Source: Sanderia malayensis (lineage: Eukaryota > Cnidaria > Scyphozoa > Semaeostomeae > Pelagiidae). Taken from it: DNA of 64,000 bases. The stretch spans positions 1,302,001 through 1,366,000 of the forward strand of contig RQOL01000718.1 of the NCBI GenBank assembly GCA_013076295.1. The letters run 5' to 3'. The translations under genes were made by a program, and so were the position numbers. Below, piece after piece: positions 10,738 through 21,307 of the stretch (the first letter of the stretch is position 1; each line of letters opens with the position of its first letter). The notes under the pieces are model-generated. The model saw only the letters and a program-made list of their open reading frames with translations, did not search any database and was not told the origin of the DNA.

Positions 10738-10812
10738 GACCTGAAATTTTGGTTGTTGAAATCAATTAAATGCAACAAAGCACTCGCAAAAAACATCTTT
10801 ATACACTAGCTG
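10738..10812 (-). promoter_or_regulatory. Orphan type-A promoter and first exon
   Basis: A type-A TATA box (GTATAAAG, about 10798-10804), the 5'UTR block and a donor CAG|GTCACG occur here in the order seen before genes 1, 2 and 4. No signal or terminal exon follows before gene 5's own type-B first exon. It is either the remnant of a deleted gene copy or an alternative upstream promoter for gene 5. The junction near 10680, where type-B flank switches abruptly to type-A intron sequence, favours a deletion. Confidence 0.6.
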
Positions 10813-11480
10813 TTTCATCAAAGCTATACATTTGATGTAACAGCTGTGCGAGTAAGTTTGCATAGCTTTTTCTACAGTCACTTTTTAAGAACAATAATCT
10901 GTAAGTGCCGCCTTGTTGCTCGTATTGTTATATGCAAGCTACGCATAGTACTTGTCTTAAATCTTTAGGAGCCACAACGTGGTCGTAGTCAGCAATTACA
11001 GTGTAAGAGTGTTCTATGTTCTTTTAGAAATGTTACAAACGAAACCTAGAAGCAATTTTCAATTTCTTAGCCAAGATAGTGGAGGGCCTTTCAAATATGG
11101 CTGGTGTCTCTAAGGAAGTTTCATTGAAATAAATGCAATTTTAAAGTTCTCTTCCTGGCGAATTCGCCAGTCAACTGTCTGTAAAGTACCACTTTCGTCC
11201 CTCAAAACGACCTGACATATAAAAGTACACTGTTAGGAAATAAGTCCAAATCTATGCGCGAACGGTAATGCTTCCATTAAACGAAGCATTTATTAAATTT
11301 CATAATAATTTAAGGGCGTCTATTCGAGGGGGCGTTTAATCGAAGCATTACGGTATGACAGTACAAATAATTAAATGAGGAAAATAGCAGAAGGTAAAAG
11401 TAAGAAAGACAACCACCGTGACTTTAATCTTTATAGAGCTTACTACATGCGAAAACAATAGGCTTCACAGCTCTACATTT
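10813..11480. other. Intergenic duplicated block between genes 5 and 6
   Basis: A copy of the type-A upstream block, including the taatgcttc/gaagcatta inverted repeat at 11265-11350. No gene is visible. Confidence 0.65.
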
Positions 11481-11494
11481 TATAGGCAAGCAAA

Positions 11495-12245
11495 TTAAAG
11501 ACAATAATAATCACAACATGTTGGGTGTTTATTGTCCAAATCACTTCCCAGACATTTCCAGTTATTGCCGTTCCTGCGACAATAAACATCAGTGTACTGG
11601 CAACGAGTTGCTAACCTCGACATGTCACAAGTGTTCGGCATAGGCAAACTTTGGGGGGTGCAGGACAGGAATGTCTGAACTAAAACATCGCGCTTTCTTT
11701 TGCCAACAAACAACTTATTTAAGGCTGCATGTAAAACAAGAACGTTGTACTTAAAAAAGAGAGCCACGGAGGAAGTTAGAAAAATAAAGAATAACTTGAA
11801 AAGTCACACTTCTTCGCTTTAGTAAGAACAAATCTTTAATTGCACCTTACCAGTAAATGCATCCGATTTGAATTTGTCAACTTCTTCTTCTGATCTCACC
11901 GGCCTTCTGTCAAATTTAGTTGCCTGTGAATACAAAAAGAAAGATGATGGTGGATAGTTTAAGAAACGAGCAGGGCAAATAACAGAAAGATCAATTCAAA
12001 TAATTAAAATAAAAGAAGGAAGTAAGCAGCATCTTACCGAAGCAACTGCTAAAATAGAAAGCAATAGAAGCACTGCAGCGTTCATCTTGTTTACCTGAAA
12101 GGAACAACAAATATATCAAGTCAATATCAAATTATCTAAGCACGCATCCAAAAATTGTAAGATAACAATATTTTTCAGAGTTTCATGTAGCCTGGCCTAA
12201 ATTAAACTGACCTGAAATGAAGATTGTTGAAATCGATTAAATGCG
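11495..12245 (-). CDS. Secreted 8-cysteine peptide precursor, gene 6
   Basis: Exons: untranslated 12212-~12245, signal 12038-12094, propeptide 11851-11923, terminal 11495-11724. It has the KRKRD site, eight cysteines, a proline-rich first loop (PQSLPMPN) and the YCL end. The propeptide carries K-F-K where most have K-I-K. Splice sites are all consensus and the promoter is type B. It is closest to gene 3 over the terminal exon. Confidence 0.84.
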
Positions 12246-12544
12246 AAGTCTTCTGTGGGATTGGGAAGCATTTTTATGCACTTAAATATATCATTTTGAT
12301 GTAACAGCTATGCAAGTAAGTTTACATAGCTTTTTCTACAGTAACCTTTTAAAACAATAACCTGGAAGTCGTGCCTGGCTCATACTCTTACAACACATAG
12401 TCAACATAAACGTTTTCAATTTTGGAAAGAGAATGAAAGCTGCCATATTTGAATCGCATACCCTATATCCATGATGTAGACACAGCTGATGCCTAGACTC
12501 GCTACATTGCGTCCCTGTGCCACACACTTATAGCAAGCAACATC

Positions 12545-12760
12545 TCGCTGAAGCAACAGCTAAAATAAAAAGCAATAGAAAGTACTGCAGCGTTCATCTT
12601 GTTGCTCACTTGGGAAAAAACGCATACAAAAATATTGCTAATTAAAAATATTTTTCACAATTCTTTGCACCCAAGTTAAGTTGGCCTTTAAAAAGGTGGG
12701 TAAAATCGATTAAATGCGTTGCATTGCAAGAATCTTTATTTATGCACTTGAGTACAATGC
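12545..12760 (-). pseudogene. Broken peptide gene: signal exon plus type-C promoter
   Basis: From ATG at 12597 the signal-exon sequence can be aligned, but one extra T shifts the frame after five codons and the donor GTGAG has become GCGAG. Upstream, around 12690-12760, lies a third promoter form (GCATAAATAAAG, then GCATTTAATCGATTT). No propeptide or terminal exon accompanies it. A sister copy of the promoter part lies at 22250-22350. Confidence 0.65.
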
Positions 12761-13007
12761 AAAACGCCGACATCTCTTTAAATCTACACAATAGAGGTGA
12801 CTGAAATGGCAACAATGATCAAAGACTGGTGCAGCAAATCCTAGGAGCCACAACGTGGTCGTAATTAGCAATCACAGTGTAAGAGTGTTCTATGTTCTTT
12901 TAGAAATGCTACAAACGATACCTAGAAGCAATGTTCAGTTCCTTAGCCACGATGCTGGAGAGTCTTTCAAATATGGCTGGTGTCTCTGAGGAGGTTTTAT
13001 TGAAGTA

Positions 13008-13183
13008 CAGTCTACTCTCGATAAGTGGAGCCTGCACGGGACCGAAAAAAATGGTTCCACTTATCGATTGTTCCACTTATCCGAACTATAGGTTTGTTAA
13101 TGCAAATCCAAGGGACCGGAGAAATTGGTTCCACTAAACGAAAGTTCCACTTCTCCGGGGTTCCACTTATCTTGAGTAGACTG
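13008..13183. mobile_element. Tc1/mariner-like MITE, CAGTCTACTC ends (copy 1)
   Basis: Inverted ends of about 25 bp (CAGTCTACTCTCGATAAG and the complement of CTTATCTTGAGTAGACTG) are flanked by TA. Paralogous blocks at 1818 and 3228 read straight through as TTGAAATAA, which gives the empty site and confirms a TA duplication. Copy 2 is at 22581-22735. Confidence 0.85.
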
Positions 13184-13670
13184 TAAATGCAATTGTGAAA
13201 TTCTCTTCCTGGCGACTTCATCAGTTAACTGTCTGTAAAGTACCACTTCTGTCCCTCAAAACGACCTGACATCAAAATATCTATTCTGTTAGGCAATAAA
13301 TCCAAATCTATGCGCGTATAACAGTACAAATCGTAAATGATGAAAATAGCAGAAAGCAAAAGAAAGAAAGATTGTCGAGTCAGGGCTCCGAACTATATTT
13401 GTGCTTTTCTTTTAATTATATGTGTGCACTTTATTATTTCATTTTCCCTTGTGTTTCCTGTTATGTTGAGTTCTATGGTGTGGTGTTACACCGTCGCTAA
13501 GTGTTGTCAAGTGTCGTCAAAGCGTTGTCAAGTATGTTTGTGACTCGTATTATCAAGTGTGCCAATGTGTGCAAATTATCATGTCAATTGTGTTTGTGAG
13601 GTATTTATGTCTAAGCATTTTCCTTCAAGCCAGTTTTTTTTATTTGTTGATTAGATGTTTCTGCTGATTA

Positions 13671-13989
13671 CACCCATGTTTTTTATAAGAAAGCCTTTAT
13701 ATATGAAACCATAGGCCCCTATTTTCAAAACTTAAGACACTTTGGTATAGAAGATTTTGTGTGACAAAAAAAAGTTAAGAAACTTTCTGTGTTGTTTTAG
13801 CAAGAAAACAAATTTTAAAAACAACTTGCGCACTTCATTCCCACAGATTTGTAACAAATCTCAACAATGTTATAAGAAACTTGCTAGGAAACTTTTCGTA
13901 CCATAATTAGGTAAGTAAGAGTAAGAAAGTAAGTAAGTAAGAAACCCTGGTACGAAAATTACGCATAAGTTCTTGTAAAAAAATGGGTG
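13671..13989. mobile_element. TA-flanked MITE, CACCCAT ends
   Basis: The ends are CACCCATGTTTTTTATAAG and its inverted counterpart CTTGTAAAAAAATGGGTG, with TA on both sides. The interior repeats the 'aagaaacttt' theme of the CACGC family at 14872 and 19813, so the two families are related. A 3'-truncated copy lies at 23144-23399. Confidence 0.75.
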
Positions 13990-14370
13990 TATTAATATAT
14001 AACGTTCTGCTGATATCAAGTTATTTGAAGGATAAATCAATTTGTCAAGTATTTTTTCAGCCCTCGCAATTGGCACGTTGGTAAGAATAAATAATTTTAA
14101 GTTTTAGTTTGTATTTGTTCGTCATTGTTAGTCGTTTGTATTTTGGGTGTGTCAATTTGTCAATATCTTCCTGTTTTATGTTAGTTAATGTTTTTCATTT
14201 ATTGTAGTTTGAAGATATCGTTCAAGCATTTTTGCGAGGGCAAGCATGTCTTTTTTCCTCATTGACACTACAAAGACAACCACTGTGACTTTAGTCTTCA
14301 TAGAACGAAATGAGCTTACTAAACGTGGTAACAATAGACTTCACGATTCTACATTTTATAGGCAAGCAAT

Positions 14371-15525
14371 TTAAAGACAATAAAAGTCACAACATGTTGG
14401 AAACTTCTTGTACAAATCACTTCCCAGACATTTCCAACCATGACCAATGATGGGGCGACACACAACATCAGGGAATTTGCATTTCGTAGCTAGCTTGTGA
14501 AACGGACAAGTGTGAATGACATCTGTGCTTGCACGAGTACAAGCTGCGAATGTAACAACTGTAATATCGCGCTTTCTTTTGCCAGAAAATAATTTATTCA
14601 CGGCTAAGTGCGGCAAAAAAAGAAAAAAATAACATGAGATTTATATGAAGAAATCAAACAGGAACTTGAAAGCAAAGTTGAGAATAATCGTGGAGGTCAC
14701 ACTGCTTCGCTTTAGTAAAAAAATCTTTTTTGCGTCTTACCAGTAAATGCGTCGGATTTGATTTTGTCAACATCTTCTTCTGATCTCACCGGCCTTCTGT
14801 CAAATTTAGTTGCCTGTTAATAGACAAAGAAAGATGATGGTGGATAGTTTAAGAAACGAGGAAGGAAGGTACACGCTTTTTTTTATAAGGAACCTAGCTC
14901 GGGGCTAGTTCTTTAAGTTCCTTATTTTTAGACCTCTTTTGACCACTTTGTAGTTCTAAAAGTTCCTTAATTTTAAGTTCCCATTTATTGGACATAATTA
15001 GTACAGACGCAAGAAAAGCATTAAAATTCAACGTTTTGCTATAAACTTGTGAAAAGATAACAGGTAAAAACATGAAGAAGCTTCATATAAAGTAAAAGTA
15101 CTGAAAATCAATGGAACCGACTTCCTAATTGTAAATTGTGCGGAAATATAAATATATTCAAAATTAAAAAGTTCCTTAGTGATTTGGCCTTTGGTAGTAA
15201 AAGTTCCTTAAGTTTTGGCCTTCTACATGTAGGTTCTTTATAAACGGTTCCTAATAAAATAAGCGTGTAGCAAACAATTCAAACAATTAAAATTAGACAA
15301 GGAATAAAGCAACATCTTACCGAAGCAACTGCTAAAATAGAAAGCAATAGAAGCACTGCAGCGTTCATCTTGTTTACCTGAAAGGAACAACAATATCAAG
15401 TCAATATCAAATTATCTGAGAAGCCATCCCAAAAATTGCAAGATAAAAATATTCTTCAGAGTTTCATGTAACTCTGCTCAAATTAAACTGACCTGAAATG
15501 AAGCTTGTTGAAATCGATTAAATGC
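14371..15525 (-). CDS. Secreted 8-cysteine peptide precursor, gene 7
   Basis: Exons: untranslated 15493-~15525, signal 15321-15377, propeptide 14741-14813, terminal 14371-14603. Cysteine spacing is C-x10-C-x8-C-x6-C-x9-C-x11-CC-x3-C, with a GHGWKC block and the GKRKRD site. It is nearly identical to gene 8 after the third cysteine but differs before the second. The intron between signal and propeptide exons is swollen to about 500 bp by a 396-bp MITE, while its splice sites remain intact. Promoter type B. Confidence 0.85.
14872..15267. mobile_element. TA-flanked MITE, CACGC ends, in intron 2 of gene 7
   Basis: The ends CACGCTTTTTTTTTATAAGG and an imperfect inverted counterpart are flanked by TA. 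It is nearly the reverse complement of the element at 50964-51374. A TA target and terminal inverted repeats point to Tc1/mariner mobilisation. Other copies of the intron lack it. Confidence 0.85.
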
Positions 15526-15820
15526 GAAGTGTTCTGTGGGATTGGGAAGCATTTTTATGCACTTAAATATATTATTTTGATGTAACAGCTATGCAAGTAA
15601 GTTTGCATAGCTTTTTCTACAGTAACCTTTTAAAACAATAACCTGGAAGTAATGCCTGGCTCATACTTTTACAACACATAGTCAACATAAACGTTTTCAA
15701 TTTTGGAAAGAGAATGAAAGCCGCCATATTTTAATCGTATACCCTTTATCTATGATGTAGACACAGCTGATGCCTAGACTCACTACATTGCGTCCCTGTG
15801 CCACACACTTATAGCAACAA

Positions 15821-15844
15821 CATCTCACCGAAGCAACAGCTAAA
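15821..15844 (-). pseudogene. Fragment of a signal exon, split by element X
   Basis: The end of a signal exon (coding LAVAS, then the donor GTGAG) stops abruptly where element X begins. The rest of the exon reappears past X at 21236-21275, with its start codon lost. Together they mark the target into which X inserted. Confidence 0.6.
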
Positions 15845-16345
15845 CTGGCTGTTAACATTGTTAAAATGAGTGCTGCTGTGATGTAACCAGGACTAAAGCA
15901 TCTAGCATTCGATTAAAACGATATGTTTTGAAATGAGTGCTTCAAAAAAATATGGAGAAGGGGTGTTTAGGGACCAGTCATTATTAATGGTGGGGGGTAG
16001 ACCGGAAGATATTGAGGGGGGTCATCTATAATTTTCCTACTTTGAAGGGGGGGGCCATGAACAAAAATTAGTAAACAAGAGGGGGGGCCCACAAAAAATG
16101 TCAGTTAAAATTGACAACAATCATTTTACCCTGAACCATATAGCCTTATTCTTGAAAATAGATGATGAACATTGGGGTGGCTTTTCCTGACAAGCTGTTT
16201 TCCTGACAGACCAACTGCTTTACCCCTTGGTTGATCTTTGCTTGGTTTATCAACTTTTAACTTGGGTGATTTCTGTACATGAGACAGTCTGTTGGTGTGA
16301 TGGGCTGTCCAGGCAAAATCACTACACAGATCGGCAACAGACTTT

Positions 16346-16403
16346 TAGCATATGATAAAGAAATACAATTGTTATAACAATTGTATTTCTTTATCATATG
16401 CTA
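16346..16403. repeat. Perfect 58-bp palindrome
   Basis: The halves TAGCATATGATAAAGAAA... and its complement meet with no spacer at GTTATAAC. It lies in the 545-bp segment that is present in element X but absent from copy 2. Confidence 0.95.
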
Positions 16404-17213
16404 TGAATACTAAAGCGTTCGACAACAGAGATGCATGAAGGTTGCTGTAAAACATTTTTTGGAACAAGTTTGCCAACATCAATAAATGTGATTCATTTTA
16501 ATTTGGTTCTCAAGTTTATTGGTAACAGGTCGTTTCTCTATATTTGATGTGTTTGAATGCTGTCATTTGTATTTGACATTTTTTATTGACATTTACGTTT
16601 CATAGCTGGATTTTGGAATTTCAGAAATAATAGATTTCAGCAAATTATTCTTTATCAAGAGAAGGTGTACGCTCAGTTTGAAAATCAAAGATAAAATTCA
16701 ATTCAAACCTTTGTTGATGTGACTTCACAATGAACACAAAACAATACCAAAAAAAAACAGAGGAATAAATGTAGAAAGCCCCAGATTAAAAAGAAAAATA
16801 AGTTAAATGCACATCAACAATTTGAAATCTGAAGTCAGGACTTTCTGGACCGGAATTACTTAAAAAAAAAAAACAATAAAACATAATGATGGTGCCAATG
16901 ATGATACAATAGTTTTTAAGGCCCACTATACTTCCGCACAGCGTTTCTCTTCTGCTTGCAGGCATTCGTTTTTATAAACGTATCCCCACGATAAGAAAGC
17001 AACTCCTGTGTTCTTGTCGAAATAAAATGGCCTATTTTGGGCCTTCTCGATTCTGGCCACGAATAAAAGTTAATAACCAGCAGATAAGCCAACCAAATAT
17101 CGTCTTCTCAATGTTTGTAAAACGTCTCACTGCACTGCAGCAAAGACCGCCATTGATGAATGATAATAAAACCAGCATGCGGCTAAACGGAGGAAGATTT
17201 GAGGCCACGCGCT

Positions 17214-18000
17214 TATGGCAAGCGGATGTCACCATAATCAGATAAACCCACTTTTTCTCAGATAAAGTGGGTTTATCTGGAGAAAAACCCACTTTTTCTG
17301 CAATAAGTCACGTTTTCTGCAGATAAACCCACTTTTTCTGAAAAACCCACTTTATCTGACAGAAAAAGTGGGTTTTTCTGATAAACTGGGTTTTTCTGCA
17401 GAAAAAGTGGGTTTTTCAGATAAAGTGGGTTTTTCTGCAGAAAAAGTGGGTTTTTCAAATTCCGCATTGCTGCTGCCTGCGTCATAAGTTACGTGGGTGT
17501 GATAGAAGATTGTCCACGTGCGACTGTTCGAATGTTTCAGCTTTCAATTTCAAAAATGGATATTAACCCTGAAAGATTTACAGACAATTTTGAGGATTTA
17601 CTTGAAGATGCCATCTCTAACATCGAAACCCTGAGGAGACACTGCATGTGTCTCCTCAAGGTTGTGAAACATTGTGAAACATTCGAACAGTCGCACGTGG
17701 ACAATCTTCTATCACACCCACGTAACTTATGACGCAGGCAGCAGCAATGCGGAATTTGAAAAACCCACTTTTTCTGCAGAAAAACCCACTTTATCTGAAA
17801 AACCCACTTTTTCTGCAGAAAAACCCAGTTTATCAGAAAAACCCACTTTTTCTGTCAGATAAAGTGGGTTTTTCAGAAAAAGTGGGTTTATCTGCAGAAA
17901 ACGTGACTTATTGCAGAAAAAGTGGGTTTTTCTCCAGATAAACCCACTTTATCTGAGAAAAAGTGGGTTTATCTGATTATGGTGACATCCGCTTGCCATA
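17214..18000. mobile_element. 787-bp foldback element
   Basis: Two arms of about 325 bp are inverted copies, from TATGGCAAGCGG at the left to CCGCTTGCCATA at the right, around a central region of about 140 bp. Each arm is packed with alternating AAACCCACTTTTTCTG and its complement, so it can fold at several registers. CGCGCT flanks both sides (17208-17213, 18001-18006). The uninterrupted X copy at 22110 reads CACGCGCAGGCTAG with no insert, which proves insertion. The spacer has an open frame (17493-17732, 79 codons) that is partly arm sequence and that I do not recognise. Confidence 0.9.
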
Positions 18001-18050
18001 CGCGCTGGCTAGAATCCGACAAACAAACAAACATCCAAACATCACAAGAT

Positions 18051-21000
18051 CAATGATATAAAGCGCCGAAGGCGCTAGATACCTGACTCCGCACGATTCG
18101 TGCAGACAAAAGTGATGCCATTTGGCGGCCATTTTAGAAAGTGGCAAATAGCTTTTGTAAATCAACGAGTCCAAAGTTAAATGCTCGCTTTGGAGGAAAA
18201 TAATGGTAAACAAGGTTAACATATGCATACTGTTGCAGAGCATACGATATGAGGATACTAGCAAAATTTCGATAATGACAAAAAACGTATTTTGAAACGT
18301 ATTCAAATATCGGTATTTTGTTTATTTTTTACGGAGCCATGGAACAGGCCTAAATCAATCGAATGACCAAAACAGTTGTTGAATTAAAAATCTTAGATGT
18401 ACTGGATATAAGATGTAAGCTCTAATTAAAGGTAAGTGACAGGGTTTTGATATCCCAAAAGCTTACTGAAATATTAGCTAATACAACATTTCTCCAATTC
18501 AATTCGGGAATCGCATTCGCAGTGGTGGACTAGCCATTAGCGGGAGCCTGTCTCCCTCTTCAAAGACAATATATTACTTCATGTAAATTGCACAAAGAGG
18601 TCTTCTTGGAGGCTTGCCTCGTTTTCAATAAACGTGAGAAACTCCCGAGTGCTGAGCCGAGATTCCTGCACATGTGACAATAACAAAACAATACAGTATA
18701 ACAAGAATAACAAATAAAGTATTGGCGGATCCTAACTTAACGGACTACCCCCAAATAGGTTGAAATATATATCATTAGAAAGGTCTTACCTCACTGAGTT
18801 CGAATCTGCAATAATACTTGCGGAATACCCCCGCGTTCAAAAGCGATGCCCCTTTTTGTCGGGGGCCTAACATTTCAACATGGGTTCACAGCGGAAAAAG
18901 GTGGGCGGGACTCTGCAAAGGTGGGTGAGCGTTGGGGTAATTTAGAGATTAGTAGACAATTTTCAGAGGGTAAATGTAACTCCTTCTTAAACCATCTTTT
19001 CTCTTCAACGACATATTTTTGCATTTCTTTATGCGAGTGCAATCGTCTGAGCTGTTCCAATTCTGGGAGTCCGAATATGCCAATCTGATTAAAATTAACA
19101 GCTTTAAAGGGAATGTGCAAGGTTAAAAAGCGTGCTTTCGCAACTGCTAAAAATAGATTTGGTTCATTACCCGATCAGAGAAGCGCAAAGGGAAGATGTA
19201 ATTTTTTCACGTGAACATGAGACGTGTTGTTGTTGCCATTTTGCATTCTCTTCCGGTTCTCATCACTGATCTCAAAATGTTCATGTGATCAGTTTATGTG
19301 ACGCTTACTGCGCATGTCTACATTGCATTGAATCTCGATCTATTTTTAAACACAGCCTATATTATCCTTGCACATTCCCTTTAAAATTATTTCTCAGATC
19401 TGTAAGGACATGTACAATTGACTCACATTTAGATAACGATGGGATAAAATCTAGTTTCCAAATATCTTTGCAAATTCCATCTTCTGATGTCATCAATTTA
19501 TACGATGTAACACTCCGAACAGCTGGAAATCTGATGTCCTCAAACAACTTCCGCGGTGGTATTATGTCAGTGGGTCTTTCGAGTAGCATCTGTAAAAGAT
19601 TTGTTATTTTGCGAATACACTTTCATAACACTTTGTAAATTTTAGATCAGAAGAAATCACCTTGAACATCTAAGAATATTGATTACAAATACAATATTAA
19701 TATACAATAAGTGATGGTCCTCATGCCCCTATAATAGTAACTTACCCTCAGTGCAATCTTTGAGGTTTTACTAAGTTCCGCAATGGATTGATTCACAAAA
19801 AAAATACGAATACACGTTTTTTTTTTTATAAGAAACCGGTTTATAAGAAACCTAGATCTAGACGCCCTAAAATTTAAGAAACTTTTAGAACTACAAGGAA
19901 ATATTTAAGAAACATTGGAAATTTCGGAAACACGTTTTTCCCTCACGGATTTATCAAATGTCAACTACAATAAGTATGTTTTATGTGCAAAGCATAACAT
20001 TGTCGGCTCCACATGAGATTTTTCGCATTGACGATTTTTCTTTGTTATGACACTAATATTTTGCCACATTCTTCATTTTCACTAGAACCTTGTTCATTAA
20101 GTTAAGAAACTTTTAAGAAACTTTTAGAACTAAAATGTGGCCAAAAATTAAGAAACTTTTACTACTAGGCCTTGAGCCAGGTTTCTTATAAAAAAAAAAC
20201 GTGTATATATATACGAATATCGACCCACCCACAACATTATTTGCTGCCTGATAACTAATGAAAAAGTCGGTAATTGCTTGAAGTAACTTTTATTTACTGT
20301 TGCAAGTAACATTAACATTGACTATATTTCTGTGTACCCACGTGTTTTCATACTTTCCCGCTTTTTTATTTTTCATTGAAGGGAGGAGATTGCTTTTTCA
20401 AATTGAGGCGGTATTTACATATTTAGTGAAAGGTTCGAAAATCACATGAAGTAATCTATTGTCTGAAAAGAGGGAGACAGGCTCCCGCTAATGGCTAGTC
20501 AGTGGTGGCAGATCACTATTATTGTATACCTATATCCTTTTACAAGTGAATCAATTCAAATAATTGTAGCGGTCTGATATTCCGTTACATATTTAAGGTC
20601 ACTTAGGCTGAAGATAATTTATTTTCCTCGTTGTGGGATTCTTTAGCAAGCAATACGGTGTGGTGTTATAAGTTCAGCTTCAGACTTTGGTTAAGTTCTG
20701 GAATACTTCAGTAAAATCCCGTGTCGCATCAACTAATATTTTAGTAAGCTTCTGGGATGTTAAAACCATGTCGCTTGCCTTTACTTTGAGCATGAATATT
20801 ATCCAATACATCCAAAAGTGTTAATTTTTAAAACCTTTTTTGTAGTTCAGTTAATTTAGGCCGGGTCGATCGTTCCGCAATAAATAAACAAAATACTGAT
20901 ACATTGTACGTTTTTTGCCATTCTAGCAATTGCAATAGTATCATCATATTGTATGCTCTATAAAAATATGTATATATCGACTTATTCCATCATTATTATC

Positions 21001-21153
21001 CCCAAAACGAGCATTGAACTTTAGTTTTTCTGTATTGACTTGCTAACCAAAATCAGCTTTTTGCCCCCTTCTAAAATGGCCGCCAAATTTCTATTGGCTT
21101 CACTGATTCGACGCGAGTCAGGTATCTAGCGCCTTCGGCGCTTTATATCATTG
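18051..21153. mobile_element. 3.1-kb element with long inverted repeats, MULE-like
   Basis: The outermost 38 bp (CAATGATATAAAGCGCC...) are perfect inverted repeats. Diverged inverted similarity continues inward for about 500-700 bp on each side: a shared 'ggcggccattttagaa', 'agagcata', 'tattttgtttatt', and the inner block 'agcgggagcctgtctccctc' at 18539 and 20475. TCACAAGAT is duplicated at 18042-18050 and 21154-21162. A 9-bp duplication and long inverted repeats match Mutator-like elements. No transposase is visible in the 1.8-kb centre, which instead holds exon-like open stretches (18875-19120 and 19362-19589, minus) and a nested MITE, so it is non-autonomous and possibly a gene-capturing type. 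Confidence 0.75.
19813..20203. mobile_element. TA-flanked MITE, CACGT ends, nested in the 3.1-kb element
   Basis: A diverged relative of 14872-15267 with ends CACGTTTTTTTTTTTATAAG and its inverse, flanked by TA. It makes a third layer of nesting inside the element within X. Confidence 0.75.
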
Positions 21154-21235
21154 TCACAAGATTAATTCTCGAGAAGGACGGACTCGATGATATTCTGCTG
21201 CGCAGCCGCTTCACTTCGTTCCGCTACGCAGCAGC

Positions 21236-21275
21236 AAATAGAAAGCACCGCAGCCTTGATTTTATCGCTCACTTG
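21236..21275 (-). pseudogene. Second half of the signal exon split by element X
   Basis: AAATAGAAAGCACCGCAGCC followed by 'ttatcgctcacttggg' aligns with 12570-12615, the type-C signal exon and its upstream splice region. The initiator ATG is changed, so this copy was already dead or died independently. Confidence 0.55.
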
Positions 21276-21307
21276 GGAAAAAACGCATACAAAAATATTG
21301 CTAATTA

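Larger units (their letters stand above)
12760..14360. repeat. Segmental duplication, copy A
   Basis: This block corresponds to 22320-23690 at high identity, including the motif 'gttatgttgagttctatggtg' split by small changes. It contains two MITEs listed separately. Open frames here are short and differ between the two copies, so I do not call a gene. Confidence 0.75.
15845..21235. mobile_element. Element X (copy 1), interrupted by two later insertions
   Basis: X starts near CTGGCTGTTAACATTG and ends with a hairpin-like GCTGCGCAGCCGC...CTACGCAGCAGC. Without the foldback (17214-18000) and the long-TIR element (18051-21153) it is about 1.48 kb. Copy 2 at 21308-22216 is uninterrupted and also lacks 15970-16515. 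A CAAA-rich run lies near its right end. No transposase is seen. The TTAACAATGTTAAC hairpin next to CTAG at one end recalls Helitron termini, but the other end does not fit, so I leave it unclassified. Confidence 0.65.

Noticed and set aside
17273..17941. Identical 70-codon frames with repeated KNPLFLQ
   Set aside because: They are the two arms of the foldback element read in opposite directions, not a repeat protein.
18780..18830. tRNA-like GAGTTCGAATC box
   Set aside because: No matching A box or cloverleaf could be found around it.
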